The position numbers were made by a program, and so were the translations under genes. A DNA stretch of 25,074 nt, from NCBI GenBank assembly GCA_003550305.1, contig QKYT01000014.1, positions 402,349 to 427,422 on the forward strand. Direction: 5' to 3'. Position 1 is the first letter of the stretch. Every line of letters begins with the position of its first letter. This DNA is from Glomus cerebriforme (lineage: Eukaryota > Glomeromycota > Glomeromycetes > Glomerales > Glomeraceae). Shown here one piece after another: positions 1-10,778 of the stretch. The notes under the pieces are model-generated. The model did not search any database, was not told where the DNA came from, and saw only the letters and a list, made by a program, of their open reading frames with translations.

Positions 1-91
1 ATTCACTGTTGTTTCGGGTTTCCTTTTTTTTTTGCTCCGTGTGTTTATTGTTTTTGTTATCTTTCGCTTTCCGTTCTCATCGGTGCATAGC
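1..91 (-). other. possible start of a TnpB/Fanzor-like frame, cut by the window edge
   Basis: On the minus strand a frame different from that of the recombinase stays open from about 91 to base 1 and is very basic: it reads GKRKITKTINTRSKKKRKPE and onward. IS607 elements usually carry a tnpB (in eukaryotes, Fanzor) gene that overlaps or closely follows tnpA, and such proteins often begin with a basic KxTKT-like segment. Only about 30 codons are visible and no in-frame ATG is seen, so this is a positional inference. It could equally be chance open frame in decayed transposon DNA. Confidence 0.25.
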
Positions 92-659
92 TGCTCTTCT
101 TCCTTGCATTTGACAGATGAAGACGGTGTTGATTGCAAGGATATCTTGGGAAAGTTCGTGCTCATCGGATGTCGTATCGTTGAAGAGAACCACGAGTTTT
201 GTAGTATGGAGGGAGAGTATATACTGGATGAGGTCGAAGGCAAAGCGGCAGAGTCGGTCACGATGGGTAACCACAATTTCCGAGACCATTCCGTGACTTG
301 TCCGTTCCAATAAGGTCTTAAGTCCCGGTCGTTTGAAGTTGACCCCTGATTCGATATCGCTGATGAGTCCGTAGGTTGGGTATCGGGAGCTGAGGAGTTG
401 TTTCTGCCGTTCAAGATCCTCTTTTTGTTTGACACTAAAGACCCGTGCGTAGAGGAACCCTTTTTTGGTGGTGGTGGTGGCGGTGGTGGTGGTCTCAACA
501 TTTTGTGAAGTCGACTCTAAAAAAAATAGAAGATATGTTGTAAAGACGAGTACCAGAAGGAGACGTTTTAGCAGTAATCTTTCCTTGCTTTAACCAACGA
601 CGCAAGGTATCTGATGAGATACCAAGTTTCTTAGTTGCTTGGTGTGCGGATAAATACAT
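77..659 (-). pseudogene. IS607-family serine recombinase (TnpA) relic, frameshifted and with the catalytic Ser replaced
   Basis: An IS607 TnpA excises and inserts its element through a serine-DNA intermediate. Here the minus strand starts at the ATG at 657-659 and encodes a MerR-like helix-turn-helix (MYLSAHQATKKLGI, then SSDTLRRWLKQGKI and SGTRLYNISSI). This frame stops at 495-497 after 54 codons. The recombinase domain continues in another frame, from about 525 to the TGA at 77-79. The frames diverge at a run of eight A (519-526), and a GGT run (Thr repeats on the minus strand) lies in the linker. The domain carries the family signatures YARV-x-S-x-KQKEDLERQ, SGVNFKRPGL, EIVVTHRDRLCRFAFDLI and ELSQDIL. 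The residue directly after YARV, which is the nucleophilic Ser in resolvases, is Phe (codon TTT). The copy is thus inferred to be dead twice over, by frameshift and by active-site change. Recognition rests on family motifs I know, not on a search. Confidence 0.82.
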
Positions 660-726
660 AAGGAGAGGAAAGATNTAGTTTACNATTTTCGATTNGAATC
701 ATTATAAATNATTTTCATTGATNAGC

Positions 727-763
727 ATTACTAAGCAATTGTACCAACTGTATTACTAAGCAA
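727..763. repeat. short direct repeat ATTACTAAGCAA, two copies, near the presumed left end of the IS607 relic
   Basis: The 12-mer ATTACTAAGCAA occurs at 727-738 and 752-763, 25 bases apart, just upstream of the recombinase start codon. IS607-type recombinases are known to bind short repeats at element ends, so this may be part of a left end. That is inference. Five ambiguous bases (N at 675, 684, 695, 710 and 723) fall in the same stretch, so its exact sequence is uncertain. Confidence 0.3.
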
Positions 764-2050
764 AAAATTGCTACGGTATCGAAAAAATTTTGAATAATCT
801 TGTAATACAATGTAGCTATTTTAAGCTGCGTCCTTGTCTTAAATAAAAATTACACGATCACGTGAACTTATTTTTTATTCACATACTGGGTTTGATTTTT
901 TTTTTTAGGTACATGAAATCATATTTGTCACACATTCATTCATCTCTTGCGTGTAATTTTTTCGGTGTTACTGCCCACTGGTGAAGGGTGATTCATTATG
1001 ATCATAAATATTAAACGTAGATGCATAACACATTTTTATGGTTACAAACATAAATCGTTTTCTTGCTCCCGGAATACAATTAGAAAATAATGATCGTATT
1101 AATGATCTTGAAAATACTTATAAACGACGTGTAAGGAACAAATTCGTTCATAAACTTTTAAACTACGAAAGTTTCTTGATCATATGATTTGAAGTGCTGC
1201 GGCAAAAATGAAAAACTATCTTAAATTAGTTCTTGTAATTATTAATTTTCTTTCGCGTTTTTTTTGGAACATGATAGGTAATATTAACAAATTCCGTGTA
1301 ACAGCGGTCATAAAATACATGATTTTATTTTGTATTTTTATTTCTATTTAATGTGAGTGCAAAATTTGGTTAATTAAGGAATATGTTTCACTATCTATAT
1401 AGACCACAACTATTTCTAATCCCAACTCCGTGCAATGCCAGGATGCCCCGCTTATTTTTTTGGTGATAAGCATTAACCCACTCAAATTAAACGATCCATA
1501 CCCAGAGAAGAAAAATCTCAATAGTAAAAACTATCCGTGTTGTTCTTTTGGTCGTCAAAAACCACCTCACGTAAACGCTGTAAAGTGAGGAATGTTCCAC
1601 CCTATTTTAATTGGTTTAGATTTTAAAGTGAAAAGTAAGGAGTTCTATGACTATATAAGAAAGGGTAAAATGAACTTGTAGGTTAACTACGTTAGAGGTT
1701 ATATAAAAAAAAAAATTAAATTGAAAGTTCGGAAAATCATCCGACATGATCAGCGGTTCATCGGTCACCGTCAGGAAGTATGTGTGGTCGTTTGTTGTTT
1801 CTCGTAATTGAATTGGGAGGTGTATGGTGTTTGTTTGGTCTGTATTCTATGAGTTGGGGTTCATCTGAGGTGCTTGAAGTACCGGAGCCACAGTATTGAT
1901 TTGTTTTTGTGAAAATTTCAGGCCGTTTAATTAAATATTATATCACGTGATATTAGATCTTGCCAATTTTATGTCCGAAATATCGGATAAATTGACCAAT
2001 GTGCGTATGTGCACCAACGACTCAGGATTTTCACCGAGTTGCTTACTGTG
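764..2050. other. non-coding A+T-rich stretch; a less A+T-rich island at 1740-1910
   Basis: No supported gene. The segment at 1740-1910 is richer in G+C than its surroundings. On the minus strand it reads as a frame broken by one TAG: TVAPVLQAPQMNPNS, then stop, then continuing to HTYFLTVTDEPLIMS. This looks like a coding relic or an isolated exon, but I do not recognise it. The rest is A/T runs. Confidence 0.4.
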
Positions 2051-2106
2051 CAACAAAAATTATATTATATATATTACACTTTTCTTTTTGCAATCGAATT
2101 GCAAAA

Positions 2107-2716
2107 ATGAAATATATAATTATTCTCCTTTTTATCATCCTCTTTCTCGTCTCCGACGTTTCCACCTGCAAATGTACTACATACAAAGGCATATATTGCG
2201 GTAATACACTTGGTAAATAAATTTAAATCTTGACTCACCAATTTACGCGATGATCACGTGATGTTTAACTCGATATCTTGTTATTTTTAGGTTCTGGTTG
2301 CAGTTTGGACAATCTCTGGAAATGTACCGACAAGTACACCAAAGCTATTAAATTAGAGACTTGTGAGTTTGGCTGTTGCGGACCTATTGGTAAAAGTTTC
2401 TGTTGCGACAACATCTCTGCAAGTCCCAGTGTGCACTTCACTCCAACTAGTGTATCTTCTCAAGTGAGTTTTATAACAAACAATTTATTAGCTAAAGTCA
2501 TGATTAAATAATCTTTTCTACAATATCTCTTCTAATAATGTACAAAATGACGATACCCAATGCAACTCTACAGTTATAGCGGCAATAATTGGGGGTATTT
2601 TCAGCGTTTTAAGTGCACTAGGCGGAGCGCTGGTAGGAGTTCTTTGGAGGAATAGAGACGCCCAGCCATGGTTTTTATTCCAGAGATTGATCGTAAACTC
2701 ACCGAGTCGAAGATAA
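2107..2716 (+). CDS. small cysteine-rich secreted or membrane-anchored protein (3' gene structure uncertain)
   Basis: Exon 1 (2107-2212) starts with MKYIIILLFIILFLVSDVST, a clear signal peptide, followed by CKCTTYKGIYCGNTLG. The intron at 2213-2290 (GTAAAT...TTTTAG) leads to exon 2 (2291-2463), which adds more cysteines. The pattern is C-x-C-x7-C-x7-C-x7-C-x12-C-x3-CC-x7-CC, ten Cys in all, followed by a Ser/Thr-rich linker. A good donor GTGAGT lies at 2464. About 65 bases later an open frame gives NDDTQCNST, then a strongly hydrophobic Gly-rich helix (IAAIIGGIFSVLSALGGALV), then WRNR and a stop at 2714-2716. This suggests a type I membrane protein. No AG acceptor joins exon 2 to that frame in phase. 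If the last intron is retained, translation ends at 2511, giving a soluble secreted form. A TATATAT run at 2066-2072 could be the TATA box. Function unknown; a small secreted or surface protein is inferred. Confidence 0.6.
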
Positions 2717-4440
2717 TTTTTTTTAATATTCAAAGAATCCAATTTTAAGTCTCTTTTTTATTAATTACACGACTTTGATACTAACTGGGCTAAAACTTTT
2801 GAAGTGGAAAATACACAACTATTAAATATTCGCCATGATCATCACTAAAATCATGATGTACAACAGTTCTAGAATCAAAATCATTCTGATTTAATATTTA
2901 AATGTAATTCGTGATATTAATTAATGTTCTTAGTATGAATAAATGATCTCATCATCCTTTTTTATGAAACTATTAAACAAATAAAAAGTTTACAAGAAAA
3001 CTAAATTCATAAGATTGAAAAGCAAACTAGTCAATTATTACAAAAAATGAAGCGATTTAATGGTATATAAGAGTATTCGGTACTATGCAAAAATAGACGG
3101 GATGAAACCTCTATAATAGGAACAGTGAGTGTGGTCGCGTGATCTGCATTCATCGGAAAAATTGTTGCCGAGATATTTTAATTTGATCACTTTTTAGTAA
3201 CTGACAGCATTTTGTTCAACTAAATAGATATACAGTCAACTCTCTCCTCGTTATATACAAAGAATCTAGCGAAACTAGAGAAGATTTGGTCGTATATTCG
3301 CTATTGTATCCGGCTAAAGATTAAAATTCAAACATATTTTAATATATGAAGAATTACCAAGAAATCTGCAAAGCGCTAACTGAAAACAAAGATCGCCCCT
3401 TGGGATCATTGACTTTCATGCATTTAGAGGGGGTGTGCATTTATATTTTATAGAAAGTAAATTACTTAGTATTAAAATAATGTAAGCTTGGGGACTGAAC
3501 CAGAATGTGCGCACTTATAGAGCGTGCACTTAGAGAAAGAGGCACTAGGAGTGGGAGCTGACATTGTCATTCCTAGCTCTGAGAATTCTGTGGAAAACTT
3601 GGGCGAATTTCCAACAAACTAACTACTTTCTTCCAAACTCTATCGTAACTTCAATATGAGAAACTTTAAAAATATTACGGATAGAAGTTCCAACCGTTGA
3701 TAAATTGCAAACCGTGCAGAATGGAATGTTAGCATAAAAACTAGCGAAACATACACTGACACATTGGTGATCCATCTGCTAGTTCACGTCGTTGGGTTGG
3801 GCTTCAAATTTAAGTGAGTATCTTTACGAGTCATTTGTTTTTGATGTACTCCAATGGTTTTCCTAAAGTTTAAACTTCAATTCGAACCCAGACATGTAAC
3901 ATATACATTGAAGATGAGGTTATCATATTTGCAGAACCTGAATTTGTAGATGATGAATATCTTGGAGTTTGTATGATTTTAATTGTTTGTCAGAGCTCAT
4001 ATTATTTATTCAAATGATTTTCTTTAACAGGATAAACACCTGAAAAATGTTGGATCTTGCACTTTGCGCTATATCTATATAGATCTTGCAGATCAGCTGA
4101 GAAAAAAGAGGGATTCATTTTTCAATTCAAAGAAGAAGAAATCGGGAATATTATTATGAAATCGCTAGCTGCAGTAGAGTAATTTACATCATTAGTCAAA
4201 ATTCATGATTAACAGTGATGAAGTAACTGGCGAAGTCGTAGAAACTGACAACTGAAGTAGTAGACAGAGCAAATAAGAGTTAATTCTTATGGAACTATAA
4301 GAAGCAATAAAGGATCGAAGAAAATTAGTTGGTTATTTTTGTAGCATATGTTAGTGTTTTTTAGCTGGGAATTTTATTAATAAAATAGACACAATGTCAA
4401 ATTTACATATTAATCCGTTTATCAATAATTTTTTAGCGTA
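2717..4440. other. non-coding A+T-rich stretch with a possible short DNA-transposon remnant
   Basis: No open frame looks genic. From 3233, just after a TA, the sequence CAGTCAACTCTCTCCTCGTT resembles ends of Tigger/pogo-type elements. At about 3508-3535 GCACTTATAGAGCGTGCAC-type sequence could be a decayed opposite end, which would make a roughly 300-base non-autonomous element. The inverted ends match poorly, so this is only a suggestion. Confidence 0.25.
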
Positions 4441-5440
4441 CAGTATGTGGTGTGGGATGTGTGCATCAGAAAAATAAAAAATCTTAGATTATACCGATCT
4501 CTATCCGTTGTTTTTAACAGATCATTCTCTGCAATTCTAGCCATAAGTTTGGTTTCTTGTCATTCTAGCAATAAGTTTAGCAATCTTTGTTTCAATGAAT
4601 CAAGATCAGATGACATTGAAAATAACTTTTATATAAAACAGAAAAATACTGTATACACTAGAATCATGAGGCAAAGTGTTGATTATGAAATGTTTATATG
4701 TAATATTTTATTCGATTAACGTTACAAAAAATAATGGTCGTGAAACTTCATTAATATATATCTATTACAATTTTGCCCTTCTCGCATTAGTAATTTCACT
4801 ATAATTATATGGATTGGCGGAAATGAAAAATGGGATGAGTTATGCAAACTTCCATAAGTGCACAATTAGAAAATCACGCAACTTACAACTCGAGTCTTAC
4901 TCTTAGTTCTTGTGTATTAGATGAAATCATCATTATCAACAACACGAAGGCGTCCATGACTCCATGTGTTCTATCTGGTAAAGGTCTTGACTTTATTAAA
5001 AAAATACTAGCCAATAATTGCGTTCCTACATATAAAAATTCGTAATGAATAATTTCGCTTTCATAGCAAACAATCATAAGTCAAAACCCTTGTATAAATG
5101 CAATATTATTGTGAAATAATCGAATTTTCCAAATATTTTTATTTTTATTTATGCAGCGTGCTATCATAGCCTATAGTAATTTTTCCAAATATCAATTTTG
5201 ATTTTTTTTTTGTATTCGCCAGTATCATGATCATGGTAAAAATATTTGTCAACCCGTGTCACGCCCTTCACTTTTCATTGACAGAAATTTTTTGGTAGGT
5301 AAAATCATATTTGTCACGCATTATTTGTCACACACTTAATGCCAGCCAAAAGTCACGTGAGAGTGAAATTTTGTTGGTGATACACTGATACTGGGTATGA
5401 TGCACAGTCACGTGGTAAAAGTGGAAATTTTTCTTGAGAT
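4441..5440. other. stretch without a convincing gene
   Basis: The plus strand holds two short open frames, 4447-4719 (90 codons) and 4842-5045 (67 codons). Neither shows a recognisable motif, signal peptide or compositional bias beyond the local A+T background. At about 5290-5340 a segment AAATCATATTTGTCAC recurs, in similar form, at about 915-935, so part of this DNA is a dispersed repeat. Confidence 0.35.
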
Positions 5441-5499
5441 GCTACATGTAATAGCCTCCACTCGTCAAAAATTTAATCAATTTTATTTTGGCTCTAATT

Positions 5500-8400
5500 T
5501 TTTTAATTGAAGAAATAATCACGGTTCTAATTGTAAAAAAAACTATATTAAAACATGAAGCAGATCGCAGTATTTCTTAATTGGGAAACAATAACAACAA
5601 TAGCATATAGGGCTGAAAATTTTTATTACACTAATTAATTTGTGATACGTATTATAAATCCTAATCGATATGATTTCTTTAAGCACTTTTTAAATTAACA
5701 TTGGTTTAAATCTCCTTTTTATATACCACTTTCACAACCAACCCGCTAAAAATTAAAAAAACTCTCCCTGTCGGAAGAGGAGTCACTTTTTGTGAACTCC
5801 CCTCCCAGTTGGGTAGAAAAACTGATTATTAAAAATAACCGTTTTTTTTTTTTTATTTATAAAGTTACATTTTGAAAGAATACAGCTGATTCCTGCAGAA
5901 AGCGTCCTATTTATATCGAAATCTGAAAATTTTTAAATTATGGGATGTCATGTTATTGAACTAACCGCAGCTTAGCCAATTGTTACTTTTTATATTTATT
6001 TAAAGCTTCAAGGATAATATTATTGGATTTATCATTTTAAAATAAAGTCATTTTTGAAATTTTATTATTTTTTTTTTAAAAAAAATGAATGACACTTATT
6101 CCAAAAAATGATTTTCATTTGACTTGGCCGCCGGGTTTTTATTTTTAAGGGAAAGGTATTATTTTACTTCCAGGTTTATTTACCAAAAAAAAAGGATGAA
6201 ATTCGGTCAAAATTTTTACATGGTTTGAAACTAAAAGGTAAGAAACAACCTCTTCTTTTTGAAAACATATTGTAAAGAATATACAGATTACTGTATTTCT
6301 TAATTGGGAAACAATAACCATATCTGATATAGGCTAAATTTCTATTATATTTGTTATTCTGGTTATTTACGAAAAAACACTTTGAAACCTAAACCCACTT
6401 TTTTTTTACTCACTTTCACACCCAACCCGCTAAAAATTAAAAAAACTCTCCCGGTCGGAAGAGGAGTCACTTATCCGAACTTCTCTCCCAGTTGGGAAGA
6501 AAAACTGATTATTAGTTCAACCAATAACCGTTTTTTTTTAAAAAAAAAATTTGATTACATTTTGATTTTCTAAGCCAGTTCTTGCAAAAAGGGTCCTATT
6601 TAGAAACTTTTGAAATTATGGATTGACTAACCGCAGCTTCAATATTACTTTTTTTACGTCAAATAAATTATTCGAAATTAAAAAAATATATATATTTTTT
6701 TTGTTTATTTGCGAATTAACATTAGTTAAAAGTCGTTATTAAAATACATTTATTTAAAAGCTTCAAGGATAAACATTATTATTTATATAATTAATTTGTT
6801 TTTTGAAATAATGGATTTAGTAAATTTTTGTAGTTGTTTCATTTTTTTTTTTTTTTTAATGAATGAATATTTTAATAAGACGGACATAATATTTAATTTG
6901 TTATTTTTCATGTCAAAAATGGTTTTATATGAACTGGTCGCCAGGCATTTTATTTTACTTGACAGATTTAGACATATCAGAACAAATTCTTTTTTTTTTT
7001 TGAATGGTAGGCTGAATTTCTAATTACATATTTTTTCGAAATTCGAAGCACTTGAAACCTATATCTCCTTTATATTGCCCACTTTTACACCAACCCGCTA
7101 AAAATTAAAAACTCTTTAATAGTAAAGGTACAGATTATTCATTCGGGCATATGAGTGCGATTGGTTACGGTTGCATACTAAGTAAAACATACAGTATACT
7201 GTATAAACGGTTGCAGCGGTTGACTTATAAGTAATATATATATCCTGTTTCTTATAAAGCGACAATTTTTGACGAACGCAGAATTATCTTTTAATTTCCG
7301 AATATCAATTGTTATAAGTACAATTTTAATTTTTTTTATGTATTAGATTAAACAAGTATTTTTTTTTTATGTAAGTATTTCTCAACTGGGAAACAATAAC
7401 AACAATAGCATATAGGGCTGAAAATTTTTATTACACCAATTTTATTTGTGACACATTATAATCCTAATCGATATGATTTCTTTAAGCACTTTTCTAAATT
7501 AACATTGTTTTAAACCTCCTTTTTTATTTACCCACTTTCACACCAACCCGCTAAAAATTAAAAAAACTCTCCCGGTCGGAAGGGGTAAGCAAAAAGTGGT
7601 ACCTCCCAGTTGGGTAGAAAAACTGATTATTAGTTCAACCAATAACCGTTTTTTTTTAATTTAAAATTTGATTACATTTTGATTTGCTTAGCCAGTTCTT
7701 GCAAAAAGGGTCCTATTTATATCGAAATCTGAAAATTTTGAAATTATGGGATGTCATATTATTGACTAACCGCAGCTTAGCCAATGTTACTCGTTAAATA
7801 AACTTTATTATTTGAAATATAAAAGAATATATATTTGTAATAAATTTCGGTAATACGAATCAATTTAAATTAAAAGTCTAACTAAAACATAATTATAAGT
7901 TATAATTTATTTAAATTTGGAAACTTTATATTTATTTAAAGCTACAAGAACAATATTATTATTCAAATTGGATAATAATTCTATGCCGAACTATTTAATT
8001 AAATTATGTTTTTTTTTGAAATGAATGATATATTTAATTAAAACGGGCAAGATATTTATTTAATTTATTGGATTTCATATCAAAAGCTTATTTTTAAGGG
8101 CAAGAAATGTTTATTTTACTTGCAAGTTTAGAAACAAAGTTATATAAGCAATTTAATAAAGAAAAAGATAAAAAAAAATAACAAAATTTTTTTTGAATGG
8201 TAGGCTGAATTTCTAATTATATTCTGTCTAATACTTTGAATCTAAACCTCCTTTATATTGCTCCCTTTTACACCAACCCACTAAAAATTAATAATCATCT
8301 CTAAAGATGCAAATTATCCATGGGTAATAATATATATCTTATAAAATGGACAAACTTTATGACGAGAACCGTCTCTTGAATGAAATATTATTGTGAATTG

Positions 8401-9115
8401 TGAAATAATAAAATGCGTCGAGTTAATTCTGAATATGAATTTATTTATTGTTAATAATTTTCCAAACATTAATTTTTATAACGATAATATTTTTTTTATA
8501 ATAAGAACCGATGCGCACGTGATAAGAACGTTTCGAAAAAAAATTTCGCCTTCACCTAAACTTGTCAAAATTTTTGTATAATTCAATCAATTTTGGTTTG
8601 ACTCTTTCATTGAAGAAATAATAATCACGGTTCTAATTGTAAAAAAAACTATTAAAACATGAAGCAGATCGTAGTGTTTCTTAATTGGGAAACAATAACA
8701 ACAATAGCATATAGGGCTGAAAATTTTTATTACACCAATTTTATTTGTGACACGTATTATAAATCCTAATCGATATGATTTCTTTAAGCACTTTTTAAAT
8801 TAACATTGGTTTAAATCTCCTTTTTTTTTTTTTTTTTACCCACTTTCACACCCAAACCCGCTAAAAATTAAAAAAACTCTCCCGGTCGGAAGAGGAGCCA
8901 CTTGTGTGAACTCCCCTCCCAGTTGGGTAGAAAAACTGATTATTAAAAATAACCGTTTTTTTTTTAATTTAACAAAGTTACATTTTGAAAAAGGAAAAAG
9001 GAATACAGTTGATTCCTGCAAAAAGCGTCCTATTTATATCGAAATCTGAAAATTTTGAAATTATGGGATGACATGTTATTGAACTAACCGCAGTTAAGCC
9101 GATATTACTTTTACA
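5500..9115. repeat. array of two alternating diverged repeat modules (X-Y-X-Y-X-Y-X)
   Basis: Module X is marked by CTTAATTGGGAAACAATAAC (near 5576, 6299, 7381 and 8680). It continues with CAACCCGCTAAAAATTAAAA, AACTCTCCCGGTCGGAAGAG, CTCCCAGTTGGG-AGAAAAACTG, and ends with ACTAACCGCAG (about 5965, 6626, 7765, 9084). Module Y is marked by AAGCTTCAAGGATAA-type sequence (about 6003, 6758, 7938) and GAATGGTAGGCTGAATTTCT (about 7002 and 8197). It ends with its own, shorter CAACCCGCTAAAAATT (about 7091 and 8273). The copies have diverged by substitutions, small indels and A/T-run length. Copies 1 and 4 of X also share about 70 bases of left flank (GGTTCTAATTGTAAAAAAAA). Short open frames inside shift between copies, so no conserved protein is supported. 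This is probably non-autonomous mobile or satellite-like DNA. Confidence 0.8.
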
Positions 9116-9887
9116 ATAAAACAAAGGTTATTGAAAATGTAAAATAAATGTGTAGTCTATTTTTTGCTTTATATCTGAGTAGTAAACAATATTAAAATAT
9201 ATTAAAAATTATATTAACATACATTATAAATCATTTGCTTGAATTTATAAGCTTGCTTCGGTGAATTTAAAATTATTTTGAAATTATAAAGGGAATTATA
9301 AAGAATTATTCTATTTTTGAAAGTTTGGTTAGACTGTTTAAATGAAAGGTTTAAAATTGTTAAACCGAGCGGTTCGGTTTGACTTGAAGTTGGTGGATTC
9401 TAGGGAGTTAAAAGGACAGGTCGATGGTTTGTCCTCAAACTGGACAATTAATAACACGGCTAAAAACGAACAATTTCTGTAAAAAAAGGGGGGTCATTTC
9501 TGCTTTAGTTGTGTTTGTAATTTTATTGTACCACTTAAACTTCTCCTGTGTATGCAGAAGCTGCGCCATTTGCCGATTTATAAGTAATTTAATAGGTACA
9601 GTAATTATTAAATTCCGTGTAGCAGATTTTTGAAAATTAGTAAGTGGTGACGTAGTCTAATCAGAATGTCGTACAAAATTTCTTTTTAAACAAATTAGTC
9701 AGTAAAATATTTTTAATATAGGTTTAACTTGAAAATGGTTCTTAATCGGATATGATTTCTTAACTGCGTAAGTTTAAATAGCAATGATTACTGGCTCATA
9801 TGATGAACACTTATTAAAGAAATTTCGAATTTGATTGGCAGTCCAAATAAAACACAAATCATATGATTAGCTTAATTGTCCGGAGGA
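9116..9887. other. non-coding A+T-rich stretch
   Basis: No gene is supported. A small inverted repeat AAACCGA-GCGGT-TCGGTTT lies near 9362-9380. The plus-strand open frame at 9424-9633 has no recognisable feature. Confidence 0.4.
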
Positions 9888-10189
9888 CTATTTACTACAT
9901 ATCCAACAGGTATCTGCTTCGGCAAATTTTTTCTTATCCTCTTCAGTCTCAATTCGATCAGCCTTAATAGCTAAAACCTCATTGATTTTGACCAACTCCT
10001 GATCGATTCTTCGGACGAATTCTTGTGTAGCATTTAGCATTTTCTCCCCGATATAGGAAAGGTCCCCAGTGTTTGAATAGGAATGGGTAAATTATTTTGA
10101 CGGCATTGATATTTTCTTTCTCGATGACATCTAAGTTTCCATAATTTGGGAAAGTTTTTACCACAACTATCACAACTATAATTAACCAT
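9888..10189 (-). pseudogene. C2H2 zinc-finger gene relic with frameshift, ending at CWICSK
   Basis: From the ATG at 10187-10189 the minus strand encodes MVNYSCDSCGKNFPKLWKLR followed by CHRERKYQC. The first two Cys with the later Cys/His residues form a zinc-finger-like pattern (the canonical second His position reads as CH-R). This frame stops at 10034-10036. A second frame picks up near 10049 with GEKMLNATQEFVRRIDQELV, a charged helix-rich segment, and then EEDKKKFAEADTCWICSK before TAG at 9888-9890. CWICSK-type Cys pairs preceded by acidic/Lys-rich sequence are familiar from zinc-binding endonuclease-like segments of proteins linked to protein-primed DNA polymerases in mobile elements. That family link is from memory and not certain. 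One frame change plus the early stop indicate a decayed gene fragment. Confidence 0.6.
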
Positions 10190-10770
10190 TGTAGTATCAC
10201 ACTTGCTATATAATGCTTATAAAATTTCTTTCTTTAATTATAGTATCGTAAGTACTTATGTAGGCTTCCATTACATATTATTGTAATATGAATAATGCGA
10301 AACACGACCCGAATCATGTGATTTTTATCTGGCAGGAAAAATGATAGCAGACGTTGAGATATGGCAAAATTATTATATCATAATATATCAATACTTTATT
10401 TAACGAAACAATTCACTGTCAGAATTAGCAACTACTAATACATGAAAAATTATGAATATATCATGTTACATGAATAAAAAATAATTATTCATCCATTATG
10501 GATAAACAAATTAAGGTAAAAAGAAAAGTGAAATACTTTTTTAAACAAAAGTGAAAATATGATATATTTGGAGTTGGTTTGATAAAATGAATGCAACTAG
10601 TACTGTAATTATGAATTACAATTGATAAATTAATAAATTAAACTACTAATAAATTAAACTGCTAATGAAATAGATTATTTTCATAAGTTTTAAGAAATTC
10701 AAAGACTGGCAATGCGAAAAAAGGGATATAAATCTCATGAAAAAAAGACTGACATCGGGGAGGAACATTG
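10190..10770. other. non-coding stretch
   Basis: A+T-rich sequence without a supported gene. Its right end is the 3' side of the minus-strand peptide gene. A tandem of TAATAAATTAAACT-like units is visible at about 10628-10665. Confidence 0.4.
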
Positions 10771-10778
10771 ATGGGTTC

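Noticed and set aside
32..313. 93-codon plus-strand frame at the left end
   Set aside because: It is antisense to the recombinase domain, whose family motifs on the minus strand are unmistakable.
3233..3565. Tigger/pogo-type short element
   Set aside because: Only the left end looks convincing; the proposed right end matches too poorly to report as a mobile element in its own right.
6382..9021. Short frames inside the X modules (6382-6573 plus and 8836-9021 minus), with PTGRVFLIFSG-like text
   Set aside because: The frames change strand and length between repeat copies and are cut by A/T-run indels, so no conserved protein is supported.
9979..10200. 73-codon minus-strand frame beginning MILQWLIIVVIVVV
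   Set aside because: It is the non-coding third frame across the zinc-finger relic; its hydrophobic start is a by-product of the Cys/Asp-rich coding frame.
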